Of a stretch of DNA of 41,411 nt, positions 16,088-23,926 are shown in pieces. A model generated the notes under the pieces. The model saw only the letters and a program-made list of their open reading frames with translations. It was not told where the DNA came from and did not search any database. Each line of letters begins with the position of its first letter. Within the stretch, counting starts at the first letter, position 1. Source of the DNA: Hydrogenophaga sp. (GTDB lineage Bacteria > Pseudomonadota > Gammaproteobacteria > Burkholderiales > Burkholderiaceae_C); NCBI GenBank assembly GCA_021154985.1, contig JAJNQE010000076.1, positions 1-41,411 on the forward strand. Direction: 5' to 3'. The position numbers and the translations under genes were made by a program.

Positions 16088-16894
16088 ATGACCTTGTTGG
16101 CGATCCTGGTGGGCACGGTGGCGGCCGGTGTGGGCAGCGTGTGGCTGGCCGCGCTGTTGGCGTTTGCCATGCTGGCGCGCTTCACACAGCACATGCTCAG
16201 CCTGGCCGCGGGCGCGCTCATGGCCACGGCTTTCATGCACCTGCTGCCCGAGGCCTTCGAGAGCGAGGCTGGCGCGCACGAACTGTTTGCCATGCTGCTG
16301 GGTGGCTTGGTGTTTTTCTTCTTGCTCGACAAGGCCGAGCTGTGGCACCACGGGCACGAGCACAACCACAGCCCGGCGCAAGAGGCCGGTCATGACGACC
16401 CTGCCCACCACCATGGACACGCCCACGCGCACCACCATCACGGGCCACGCTCGGGCGGCTGGGCCGTGCTGGCGGGCGACAGCGTGCACGCGTTTGGTGA
16501 CTGCATCCTGATCGCCTCGGCGTTTCTGGCCGACACGCGCCTGGGCGTGATCACCTCGCTGGCGGTGCTGGCGCACGAGGTGCCCCACCACATCGGCGAC
16601 CTGGTGGTGCTGCGGCACACGTCCGGCACGTCGCGCGCCGCTCTGGTCAAGGTGTCGCTGGCGGGCACCGTCACCGCGCTCGGCGGGGTGGTGGGCTACT
16701 TCCTGGTGACGCAACTGCAGGACTACCTGCCGTTTTTCCTGGTGGCAGCGTCCAGCAGCTTTGTGTACGTGGCGCTGGCCGACCTGATCCCACAGCTTCA
16801 GAAAAAACTGGGCTTTCGGGACACGGTGGCGCAGGTGGCCTGGTTGCTGGGTGGCATTGCGCTCGTCACCCTCGTGAGCAGCCTCGCCCACTGA
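16088..16894 (+). CDS. ZIP-family divalent metal transporter
   Basis: The protein is 268 aa with about eight hydrophobic helices. It shows the ZIP signature residues: HMLSLAAGALMATAFMHLLPEAFE in the first helices, SVHAFGD in TM4, and HEVPHHIGD in TM5, which form the binuclear metal site. Between TM3 and TM4 lies a His-rich cytoplasmic loop at about residues 86-118, with more than ten His. ZIP proteins move Zn2+ or Fe2+ into the cytoplasm; the metal is not decided by sequence. Upstream is a terminator 23 bp away and only a weak AAAAAGAAA ribosome site, so expression may depend on readthrough. It is convergent with the histidine kinase (22-bp gap). Confidence 0.9.
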   Translation: MTLLAILVGTVAAGVGSVWLAALLAFAMLARFTQHMLSLAAGALMATAFMHLLPEAFESEAGAHELFAMLLGGLVFFFLLDKAELWHHGHEHNHSPAQEAGHDDPAHHHGHAHAHHHHGPRSGGWAVLAGDSVHAFGDCILIASAFLADTRLGVITSLAVLAHEVPHHIGDLVVLRHTSGTSRAALVKVSLAGTVTALGGVVGYFLVTQLQDYLPFFLVAASSSFVYVALADLIPQLQKKLGFRDTVAQVAWLLGGIALVTLVSSLAH

Positions 16895-16916
16895 CGAACC
16901 CACCCCCGTCGCTGGC

Positions 16917-19535
16917 TCACGTCCGCGCGGTTTCGCCCAGCGAGAAACTGAAGGTGGCGCCTTCGCCGGGCGTGCTGGTGGCTGAGATGTCGCCGCCATG
17001 GCGCTCGATGATGCGGCGCACCGTGGCCAGGCCAATGCCGGTGCCTTCAAATTCGCTGGCCATGTGCAGACGCTGGAAGGGTTTGAACAGCTTGGCCGCG
17101 TAGGCCATGTTGAAGCCGACGCCGTTGTCGCGCACAAAGAACCGGGGCGTGTCGTTGTCCGTTGAGGTGGCGCCGCCGAACTCGATCACGGTCTGCGTTT
17201 GTTCACGGCTGTATTTGAGGGCGTTGCCCAGCAGGTTTTCCAGCGCGATGCGTGCGAGCTGGGGGTCGCACTCGGCGGCCAGCCCGTCGGCAATGTGGCA
17301 TTGCACGTCGCGCTGCGGGTGCTCCGCGAGGCGCTCGGCCAGGATGGCGCGCACCAGCGCACTCAGGTCCACGCGCTGGCGTTCCAGCGGTGCCTGGCTC
17401 ACGCGGGCCAACGCCAGCAGCGCCGAAATCAGCGAGCCCATGCGTGCGGTGGACGACAGCACGCGGTCGAACATCTCGCGCTCGTCGACGCTCAGCCGCT
17501 CACCCATCTGCTCCTCCAGCAGGCGCGTGAATCCGTCGATGGTGCGCAGGGGCGACTTCAGGTCGTGCGAGACGGTGTAGGCAAACGAGTCAAGTTCGGC
17601 GTTGAGTTTCTGCAGGTCGGCGGTGCGCTCGCGCACGCGCTGCTCCAGCGTTTCGGTCAGGCGCTGGATCTCGCGGTCGCGGCGCAGGCGCACCAGCTCT
17701 GCGTTGGCGCGGCTGGCAAAGATGGAGACCATGGCTTGCAGGTCTTCGCGCAGCGTCAGGGGTTTGCGCCACATGGCAAACAGGATGCCGATGGGCGTGC
17801 CGTCGGCGTCGCGCAAGGACTGCCCGAGGTAGGCCTGGAAGCCCTCGCGGTTGATGCCACGGGCGTCCGGAAACCCTTGCCGCAACCCTTGCGCAACCAC
17901 GAACGCTTCCTTTTGGCCGAGCGTTTCCGCACACGGTGTGTTGAGTGTGTCGAAGCTGAAGGTGGGCATGGGCTGCGCGTCTTTCCAGATCGACAGCACC
18001 TGCACCGCCTGCGGGTGGGTGCACTCCCCGATGACCACGATGTCGCATTCGATGGATTCAGACAGGTGGCGCGTGAGCGCGGTGAAGAAGGCCTCTCCGG
18101 TTTCTGCTGCCACGCCCCGGGCCACGTTGAGCAACAGCGCCTCGCGCCGCTTTTCGGCGGTGGTGTTGATCGTGCAGGACAGGATGCAGGCCTCGCCGTC
18201 GATCTCGATGAGTTCGGCCCACAGCCGGGTGTCGATCAGACTGCCATCCTTGTGGCGCATGCGCGTGTCGTAGTTGTCGATGCGACCATCGCGCAGGAGC
18301 TGCGCGACGAAGCGTTCACGGTCGGCCGGCGTGAGCCAGACACCGGTGTCGACCGATGTTTTGCCCAGCTGGTCTTCGAGTTTCAGGCCTTGCACTGGGT
18401 CTTGGGCCTGGTTGATTTCCACGAAACTGCCATCGCTCAACCGGGTGATGGTGAGGTTGAGCGGACTGAAGTTGAAGGCCTTGGCAAACCGTTCTTCGGA
18501 GCGCCGCAGGCGTTCCATGGCGTCGGCTTGCGCGCTCACATCGGTGACGGTGGTGATGATGAGCTTGTCTTCGCGATCGGTGCCCATCTCGCTGGAAATG
18601 AGGGCCTCGAACGCTTGACCGTTCGCTCGCCGGCCCTGGCAGGCAAACTGGTCCATGTGGCGCTGGGCGTACAACTGCTGCAGATACGCCTCGCGCTGGG
18701 TGGGATCGGCCCACAAAAAATGCTCTTGGCGCCCCAGCACCTGGTCGCGTGTGTATCCGTAGGTGCGTTCAAACGCCGGGTTCACATCGAGGATGGAGCC
18801 GGTGCGCGCCGACTGGGCCAGCATGGGGCTCGGGCTGGTGCGGAAGATGCGCGCAAAGCGCTCCAGGTTGCGGTCGCGTTGCTGCTCGGTGGCCTTGCGA
18901 CGTTCGAACTCCTGCGCTTGCAGTTGCAGCGCGCGGTTGGTGCGCAGGCGGCTGTGGTGCACGGTGAGGGCGCACACCAGCACCGTGGCCGAGTGCGTGA
19001 TCCAGACGCGCAGGCTCACCGAAAAGTCGGGGCGGTGTGTCAGGAGACCAGAGGCTTCAGCCCAGGTGAGAACGCCCAGTGAGGTGATGCTCGCCACCGT
19101 GGTGACGATGAGCGCTGTTCGGCCCAGAAAAATGCCGGCGCCCACCACCGCGCCCATGAACAGGAAGCCCACGGCGGTGCGCACCGAACCATAGGTGAGC
19201 GCCGAGAAGATGGCTGCACCCAGCACAGCGGCCACGATGATGTGGGCGACATACCGCGCGTGTCCGGTGCGCGTGAGGCCGTAGCACAGCCAGGCCATCG
19301 CCGACAGCCCACCGGCGACCCAGGCTTCGTGTTCGCCCGGTGCTGCAAGCACCAGTTCCATCAGCAGCACCAGCAGCCCGGTGCAGCCGATCACCAGCGA
19401 GGTCAATCGCAGTGCGGCGGTGCGATCCCGACTCCCCAGGACATTGAAAGCGTCATCGTCGTGCGGCTGCATGGATGGTGGTTGGGCTGTGGGCACGGCA
19501 GCAGGGGTTTCGTCAGCCCACGGCGCAGGGGGCAT
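16917..19535 (-). CDS. Membrane sensor histidine kinase with PAS-PAS-GAF sensors
   Basis: The protein is 872 aa. Order of parts: about five to six membrane helices (residues 41-195); a short coiled coil (200-225); PAS 1 (about 227-335); PAS 2 (about 345-460); a GAF-like domain (467-616); a second coiled coil (617-648); HisKA with His657 in SHDLKSPL; and HATPase with N771, D803-N-G-V-G and GTGIGL (831-836). The kinase core is of the phytochrome-like/hybrid type but no receiver domain and no response regulator gene is present, so it is an orphan kinase whose partner lies elsewhere. The start at 19535 overlaps the sulfurtransferase 3' end by 23 bp; ATG 19472 would avoid the overlap and trims only a low-complexity tail. 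Signal unknown. Confidence 0.88.
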   Translation of the reverse strand: MPPAPWADETPAAVPTAQPPSMQPHDDDAFNVLGSRDRTAALRLTSLVIGCTGLLVLLMELVLAAPGEHEAWVAGGLSAMAWLCYGLTRTGHARYVAHIIVAAVLGAAIFSALTYGSVRTAVGFLFMGAVVGAGIFLGRTALIVTTVASITSLGVLTWAEASGLLTHRPDFSVSLRVWITHSATVLVCALTVHHSRLRTNRALQLQAQEFERRKATEQQRDRNLERFARIFRTSPSPMLAQSARTGSILDVNPAFERTYGYTRDQVLGRQEHFLWADPTQREAYLQQLYAQRHMDQFACQGRRANGQAFEALISSEMGTDREDKLIITTVTDVSAQADAMERLRRSEERFAKAFNFSPLNLTITRLSDGSFVEINQAQDPVQGLKLEDQLGKTSVDTGVWLTPADRERFVAQLLRDGRIDNYDTRMRHKDGSLIDTRLWAELIEIDGEACILSCTINTTAEKRREALLLNVARGVAAETGEAFFTALTRHLSESIECDIVVIGECTHPQAVQVLSIWKDAQPMPTFSFDTLNTPCAETLGQKEAFVVAQGLRQGFPDARGINREGFQAYLGQSLRDADGTPIGILFAMWRKPLTLREDLQAMVSIFASRANAELVRLRRDREIQRLTETLEQRVRERTADLQKLNAELDSFAYTVSHDLKSPLRTIDGFTRLLEEQMGERLSVDEREMFDRVLSSTARMGSLISALLALARVSQAPLERQRVDLSALVRAILAERLAEHPQRDVQCHIADGLAAECDPQLARIALENLLGNALKYSREQTQTVIEFGGATSTDNDTPRFFVRDNGVGFNMAYAAKLFKPFQRLHMASEFEGTGIGLATVRRIIERHGGDISATSTPGEGATFSFSLGETART

Positions 19536-20370
19536 CGGGCGTGTTGCACCATTCGCTCCAGCTGCCGGGGTAGAGCGCGGTGCGCCCCAGGCCCGCCACT
19601 TCCATGGCCAGCAGGTTGGGAATGGCGCTCACGCCGCTGCCGCAGTGGTGCACCACGCTGGCAGGGTCGCGACCGGCGAGCAGTTGTTCAAACTCCGCAC
19701 GCAACTGGGCTGCGGGTTTGAAGCGCCCGTCGGGACCGATGTTCTCGGCAAAGGGGCGGTTGAGAGCCCCCGGTATGTGGCCGGCCACCGGGTCGAGCGG
19801 TTCCACTTCGCCACGGAAGCGGGCGCCGGCGCGCGCGTCGATCAGGGTTTGAGTGGGCCGACCGAGCGATTGAACAATGCTGCGCGTGGAAGCGGTCGGC
19901 GCGGCTGCGGGCTGCAGGGTGAAGTTCCCGGGTTCGGGGGTTGGTGAAGGTCCACTGTCGACCGCACCGCCAGCGGCTTGCCAGGCAGCGAGCCCACCGT
20001 CGAGCACGGCCACGGCTTCGTGGCCGCACCACTTGAGCATCCACCACAGGCGGCCGCAGTAGTTGGCCCCCTGGCGGTCCAGCACCACCACCTGCACGCC
20101 ATCGGACAGGCCCAGGCTGGCCATGCGCCGGGCAAACGTTTCGCGCGAGGGCAGGGGGTGGCGCCCGCCACTGGCGCTGTCCGCACCCTGCTTGTCGCTG
20201 AGGTGGTGATCCAGGTGCACATACACCGAGCCGGGGATGTGCGCCTGGGCGTATTGCTCGGCGCCCGCATCGGGTTTCATGAGTTCGAAGCTGCAGTCGT
20301 ACACCCTCAACGGCGCACCCGAGGCCATGAGTTGTTGCAGTTCGCGCGCAGAGATCAGTGTGGTGAACAT
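19513..20370 (-). CDS. Two-domain rhodanese / 3-mercaptopyruvate sulfurtransferase
   Basis: The protein is 285 aa, the usual two-domain length. The N-terminal domain is the inactive copy. The C-terminal domain carries the active-site loop CGSGVSA (Cys243-Ala249), which matches the mercaptopyruvate type (CG-S-G-V-T/S-A) rather than the CRKGVTA of thiosulfate rhodaneses. It moves sulfane sulfur from 3-mercaptopyruvate to an acceptor such as cyanide or thiols. It resembles SseA. It lies 30 bp downstream of the EamA gene but also has its own leaderless-type CACAAT 6 nt before the ATG, so it may be both read through and separately started. Confidence 0.88.
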   Translation of the reverse strand: MFTTLISARELQQLMASGAPLRVYDCSFELMKPDAGAEQYAQAHIPGSVYVHLDHHLSDKQGADSASGGRHPLPSRETFARRMASLGLSDGVQVVVLDRQGANYCGRLWWMLKWCGHEAVAVLDGGLAAWQAAGGAVDSGPSPTPEPGNFTLQPAAAPTASTRSIVQSLGRPTQTLIDARAGARFRGEVEPLDPVAGHIPGALNRPFAENIGPDGRFKPAAQLRAEFEQLLAGRDPASVVHHCGSGVSAIPNLLAMEVAGLGRTALYPGSWSEWCNTPDAPCAVG

Positions 20371-20376
20371 GCGCGC

Positions 20377-20382
20377 ATTGTG
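20377..20382 (-). promoter_or_regulatory. -10-like CACAAT, 6 nt before the sulfurtransferase start
   Basis: CACAAT-GCGCGC-ATG; spacer identical to the one at polA. It lies in the 30-bp gap after the EamA stop. No Shine-Dalgarno in the gap. Confidence 0.42.
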
Positions 20383-20400
20383 CTTCAGGTCGGTGGCGCC

Positions 20401-21291
20401 TCAGTGGTCTTCGGCGGGGGCGTTCGGCACCGCCCGGTCGCGCAACACCGTGGCGGTGATGCCGCTGACGATGATCAGGCCCATGCCCAGCCAGCCCATG
20501 AGGGGCAAATGGTCGCCGAAGATGGTGAGGCTGTAGAGCGCTGCGAACACGATCCCCGAATACTGCAGGTTGGCCACCACCATGGTGGCACCGCTCGAAT
20601 AGGCACGCGTCATGCACAACTGCCCGAAGACCGCCAACAGACCGATGGGCAGCAGCCACACGGCACCGGGCCAGTGCCAGTCGCTCGCGCCGACAAACCC
20701 CATGCCCACGGCGCCTGCGATCACGGCACCGATGGAGAAATAGAACACCGTGCGGCTCTCGGGCTCACCGGCGCGTGCGAGCGCAGCCACCTGCAGGTAG
20801 GCAAAGGCCGAGAAGATGCCGGACATGAGGCCGACAAAGGCGCCCATCGCCTGTCCTTCGACCAGTGTGGGACGCAGCATCATGGCCACGCCGCCGAAGC
20901 CCGCCAGCACGGCCAGAAAAAGCGGTGCCTGCTGGCGCATGGGCGCGTTCCGGCCCTGCACCAGCAAGGCACCCCCGAGCAGGAAAGCCGCGATCCAGAC
21001 GCTGCTCATGTAGTTCAGCGTCATGGCCGTGGCCAGCGGCAGCAGGGCGATGGAATAGAACCAGGCGGTGAGCGCCGTCACCCCCACCACGCTGCGCCAG
21101 ACATGCATCATGGGCAGGCTGGTGCGCAGCGACACCCCTTGCATGCGCGTGAGGCCGATCAGAAAGACCACCCCGACCAGACCGCGATAGAAGACGATCT
21201 CGAAGCTGTTGAACTCGGTCGACGCAAATTTGATGCACACGCCCATGGTGGCAAAAAACAGCGAAGCCAAGACCATCCAGAGAGCCTGCAC
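20401..21291 (-). CDS. EamA/DMT-family transporter
   Basis: The protein is 296 aa with ten hydrophobic helices arranged as two EamA repeats, beginning MVLASLFFATMGVCIKFASTEFNSFEIVFYRG, a typical EamA first repeat. The start is a GTG at 21291 with GGGAG 8 nt upstream. The family exports or imports small metabolites (amino acids, nucleotide-sugars, others) across the inner membrane; no substrate can be assigned. It lies 45 bp after the Rieske oxygenase stop on the same strand and is probably co-transcribed with it. Confidence 0.88.
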   Translation of the reverse strand: MQALWMVLASLFFATMGVCIKFASTEFNSFEIVFYRGLVGVVFLIGLTRMQGVSLRTSLPMMHVWRSVVGVTALTAWFYSIALLPLATAMTLNYMSSVWIAAFLLGGALLVQGRNAPMRQQAPLFLAVLAGFGGVAMMLRPTLVEGQAMGAFVGLMSGIFSAFAYLQVAALARAGEPESRTVFYFSIGAVIAGAVGMGFVGASDWHWPGAVWLLPIGLLAVFGQLCMTRAYSSGATMVVANLQYSGIVFAALYSLTIFGDHLPLMGWLGMGLIIVSGITATVLRDRAVPNAPAEDH

Positions 21292-21336
21292 GGTTCAGGC
21301 TCCCGGAATGTCTGGGGGGCGCACAGCGTTCAACCG

Positions 21337-22485
21337 TCAGCCTGCCAGAGCCGCCGCCATCCGGCGGCGATACCACTCGTGGAAGTGCTGCATGCCGTCT
21401 TCCATCGGGCTCTGGTACGGGCCGACTTCGTCGTCACCGCGTGCCAGCAGGGCCTTGCGGCCGGCGTCCATGCGCTCGGCGATCTCGTCGTCTTCCAGGC
21501 AGGTCTCCATGTAGGCGGCGCGCTGGGCTTCGACGAACTCGCGCTCGAAGGCAGCGATTTCTTCGGGGTAGTAGAACTCCACCATGTTGATGGTTTTGTC
21601 CACGCTCACCGGGTGCAGGGTGGACACCGTGAGCACGTGCGGGTACCACTCCACCATGATGTGGGGGTAGTAGGTCAGCCAGATCGCGCCGTGTTCGGGC
21701 ATCTGCCCCTGGCGGTACTGCATGAGCTGTTCGTGCCAGCGCTGGTACACGGGGCTGCCGGCTTTGCCGAGCAGGTTGGCCGGGCCCACGGTTTGCACCG
21801 AGTACTCGGGCTTGAACTCCCAGCGCAGGTCTTCGCAGGTGACGAAGCCACCCAGGCCGGGGTGGAAGGGCGCCACGTGGTAGTCCTCCAGGTAGACCTC
21901 GATGAAGGTCTTCCAGTTGTAGTTGCACTCGTGCAGTTCCACATGGTCGAGCACCATGCCTTCGAAGTCGAGCGCGGCGCGTGGGCCCATGTTCGCCAGG
22001 TCGGCGGCCACGTCGCGGCCGTTGTCTTCAAACAGCAGGCCATTCCACTCGCGCAGCGGATAGTTGTTGAGGTCGAGACACGGGTCGCGTTCGAAATGGG
22101 GGGCGCCGAGCAACTGGCCCGCCTTGCCACCTTGAACACCGCTGTAGGTCCAGCGGTGCAGGGGGCACACGATGTTGCCGCCCGCGCTGCCGCTGCGGGT
22201 TTCCTGCAGGTTGCCCCGGTCTTTGAGGATGATGGCCTGGCGATGGCGGCACACGTTGGAGACGAGCTCCACACCGCTGGCGGTGCGCACCAAGGCGCGC
22301 CCGCCGGCTTCTTGCGGCAGAGCGTGGTAGTCCCCCACGTTGGGGACGGCGAGTTGGTGCCCCACATACCGGGGCCCGCGCTGGAAGAGGACTTCCTTTT
22401 CGCGCTGGAACAGCGCCTCGTCGAAGTAACTGGAAACCTGAAGTTGGCTTGCGGCCTGCTGCAGTTGAAGACTTAAATCAGACAT
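21337..22485 (-). CDS. Rieske non-heme iron oxygenase, alpha subunit
   Basis: The protein is 382 aa. The N-terminal Rieske domain has Cys79-x-His81 and Cys107-x2-His110 ligands for the 2Fe-2S cluster. The catalytic domain has NWKTFIEVYLEDYHVAPFHP, giving His203 and His208 as iron ligands; a late acidic residue such as that in SPMEDG is a possible third. The family adds oxygen to aromatic or quaternary-ammonium substrates (choline-monooxygenase-like subgroup). No ferredoxin, reductase or beta subunit lies nearby, so electrons must come from elsewhere. This gene divergent from xseB-ispA-dxs is, from memory, a recurring arrangement in Burkholderiales. Substrate unknown. Confidence 0.88.
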   Translation of the reverse strand: MSDLSLQLQQAASQLQVSSYFDEALFQREKEVLFQRGPRYVGHQLAVPNVGDYHALPQEAGGRALVRTASGVELVSNVCRHRQAIILKDRGNLQETRSGSAGGNIVCPLHRWTYSGVQGGKAGQLLGAPHFERDPCLDLNNYPLREWNGLLFEDNGRDVAADLANMGPRAALDFEGMVLDHVELHECNYNWKTFIEVYLEDYHVAPFHPGLGGFVTCEDLRWEFKPEYSVQTVGPANLLGKAGSPVYQRWHEQLMQYRQGQMPEHGAIWLTYYPHIMVEWYPHVLTVSTLHPVSVDKTINMVEFYYPEEIAAFEREFVEAQRAAYMETCLEDDEIAERMDAGRKALLARGDDEVGPYQSPMEDGMQHFHEWYRRRMAAALAG

Positions 22486-22681
22486 GGTGGTCCTGACCTA
22501 GAGACTCCCCCTATGAAGGGGCAGGGTAAGCGCTGTGCTCGTGAGACGAATTCGCGCGGGATGGGTGGAGTGGTGCGTCCCTCCGGGCGGTTGAGGCCCG
22601 TCAGTGATGAAAAAGGGGCGAATTCTACCCCCCGGGGCAGTACCCACCGGCGAGCGCCGGTCTGCAAAAGCGTGCCCACTT
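22486..22681. other. 196-bp divergent intergenic region, Rieske gene / xseB
   Basis: It holds an inverted pair GAATTCGC (22548-22555) and GCGAATTC (22618-22625), a hairpin CCCCTATGAAGGGG near 22507 just before the Rieske start, and a dyad ACCGGC-gagc-GCCGGT (22646-22661) about 20 bp before the xseB -10. On the minus strand GGTAGAATTC (within 22620-22630) offers a -10 for the Rieske gene, giving a leader of about 130 nt. No ORF here looks real. Confidence 0.45.
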
Positions 22682-22687
22682 TAGAAT
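22682..22687 (+). promoter_or_regulatory. xseB: -10-like TAGAAT at the xseB start
   Basis: TAGAAT overlaps the first possible ATG (22686) and lies 7 nt before the GTG at 22695. If it is the -10, the first ATG is upstream of the transcript and GTG 22695 would be a leaderless start. Confidence 0.45.
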
Positions 22688-22970
22688 GAACCACGTGAAC
22701 GAACCCATCCCTGCCGTGCCCCGCACTCCCAAGACTTCCCCTTCAGCCGCCGACGCACAGCCCATCGCCGCCAGCTATGAGGCCGCGCTCGAAGAGCTCG
22801 AACAACTCGTGTCCCAGCTCGACGCTGGTCAGTTGCCGCTGGACCAGCTGCTCACGCGCTACCAGCGTGGCGCCGAGTTGCTCGCCTTCTGCCGCGCCCG
22901 CCTCGAAGCGGTGGAAAACCAGATCAAGGTGCTGGAGGGCGGCGAGCTCAAACCCTGGGACCAACCATGA
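22686..22970 (+). CDS. xseB: Exodeoxyribonuclease VII small subunit
   Basis: The protein is 94 aa (91 if it starts at GTG 22695, which the -10 position favours). The conserved core ASYEAALEELEQLVSQLDAGQLPLDQLLTRYQRGAELLAFCRARLEAVENQIKVL is the two-helix XseB hairpin, after a variable Pro/Ala-rich N-terminal tail. XseB binds XseA to form ExoVII, a single-strand exonuclease; xseA is not in this window. The stop overlaps the ispA ATG (ATGA), and xseB-ispA-dxs is a classical gene order. Confidence 0.93.
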   Translation: MNHVNEPIPAVPRTPKTSPSAADAQPIAASYEAALEELEQLVSQLDAGQLPLDQLLTRYQRGAELLAFCRARLEAVENQIKVLEGGELKPWDQP

Positions 22971-23878
22971 CTCAGACCATGGTCTCTCAACCCACCTCCA
23001 CCTTTGCCGGTTGGCGCGAAGCACAGCAGGCCGCGGTCGAGCGTGCGCTCTCCCAGTGGGTGCCCGCCCAGGCGCCTGCCGGCCTCGGCGATGCCATGCG
23101 TTACGCCGTGCTCGACGGTGGCAAGCGTCTGCGCCCCTTGCTGACGCTGGCCACGTGTGAGGCTGTGGGCGGCCACGCCAGCGCTGCGCTGCGTGCAGCG
23201 TGCGCGGTTGAACTGATCCACGCTTATTCGCTGGTGCACGACGACATGCCCTGCATGGACAACGACGTGCTGCGCCGTGGCAAACCCACGGTGCATGTGC
23301 AGTTTGGTGAAGCGCAGGCCCTGCTGGCGGGCGATGCGCTGCAAGCGCTCGCATTCGAGTTGCTGGTGCCCGACGACGGCAGCGTGGAGCCCGCCATGTC
23401 GGCGCGGCTGTGTCGCCTGCTGGCGCTGGCGGCCGGCTCGGGTGGCATGGCCGGGGGCCAGGCGATCGATCTGGCCAGCGTGGGGGTGGCCCTGGACCAG
23501 CCCGCGCTGGAGACGATGCACCGGCACAAGACCGGCGCCTTGCTGCAGGCCAGCGTGATGATGGGCGCGGCCACGGCGCGTGTGTCGGCCGGCACCGAAG
23601 CGCGCCTGGCCGAATACGGCGCCTGCGTGGGTCTGGCCTTCCAGGTGGTGGACGACATCCTTGACGTGACCGCCGATTCGGCTACGCTGGGCAAGACCGC
23701 CGGCAAGGACGCGGCCGCCGACAAACCCACCTTCGTGTCCTTGATGGGGCTGGCATCCGCGCAGACCTACGCCGACCGAGTGCTCGACCAGGCCCACGAA
23801 GCCTTGCGCCAGAGCGGCATCGACCGCTGCGACACGCTGCACGCGCTGGCCGACTGGGTCGGTCGGCGCGCATCCTGA
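22967..23878 (+). CDS. ispA: Farnesyl/geranyl diphosphate synthase
   Basis: The protein is 303 aa, a short-chain trans-prenyltransferase that condenses isopentenyl diphosphate with dimethylallyl and geranyl diphosphate in the cytoplasm. First Asp-rich motif HDDMPCMDND (Asp92, Asp93, Asp98) with the two-residue insertion typical of bacterial type II FPP synthases; GGKRLRP at 51-57 for diphosphate binding; second motif VVDDILD near 225-231 and a GKTAGKD tail motif. It is translationally coupled to xseB and followed by dxs, so the operon links precursor supply with chain elongation. Confidence 0.95.
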   Translation: MTQTMVSQPTSTFAGWREAQQAAVERALSQWVPAQAPAGLGDAMRYAVLDGGKRLRPLLTLATCEAVGGHASAALRAACAVELIHAYSLVHDDMPCMDNDVLRRGKPTVHVQFGEAQALLAGDALQALAFELLVPDDGSVEPAMSARLCRLLALAAGSGGMAGGQAIDLASVGVALDQPALETMHRHKTGALLQASVMMGAATARVSAGTEARLAEYGACVGLAFQVVDDILDVTADSATLGKTAGKDAAADKPTFVSLMGLASAQTYADRVLDQAHEALRQSGIDRCDTLHALADWVGRRAS

Positions 23879-23926
23879 GGTCCGTTGGAGCCCGTTCATT
23901 CATTCATGACCCGAACACACCTGCCC

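Noticed and set aside
16362..16450. His-codon-rich stretch in the ZIP gene considered as a tandem DNA repeat
   Set aside because: The repetition is at amino-acid level (the metal-binding loop of ZIP proteins); the codons vary and no fixed unit repeats.
19978..22476. 832-codon plus-strand open frame across the sulfurtransferase, EamA and Rieske genes
   Set aside because: Runs antisense through three genes with clear family motifs; composition is that of a shadow frame.
22473..22694. 73-aa minus-strand ORF in the Rieske/xseB gap
   Set aside because: No ribosome site, no domain, and it runs across the inverted repeats and both candidate promoters.
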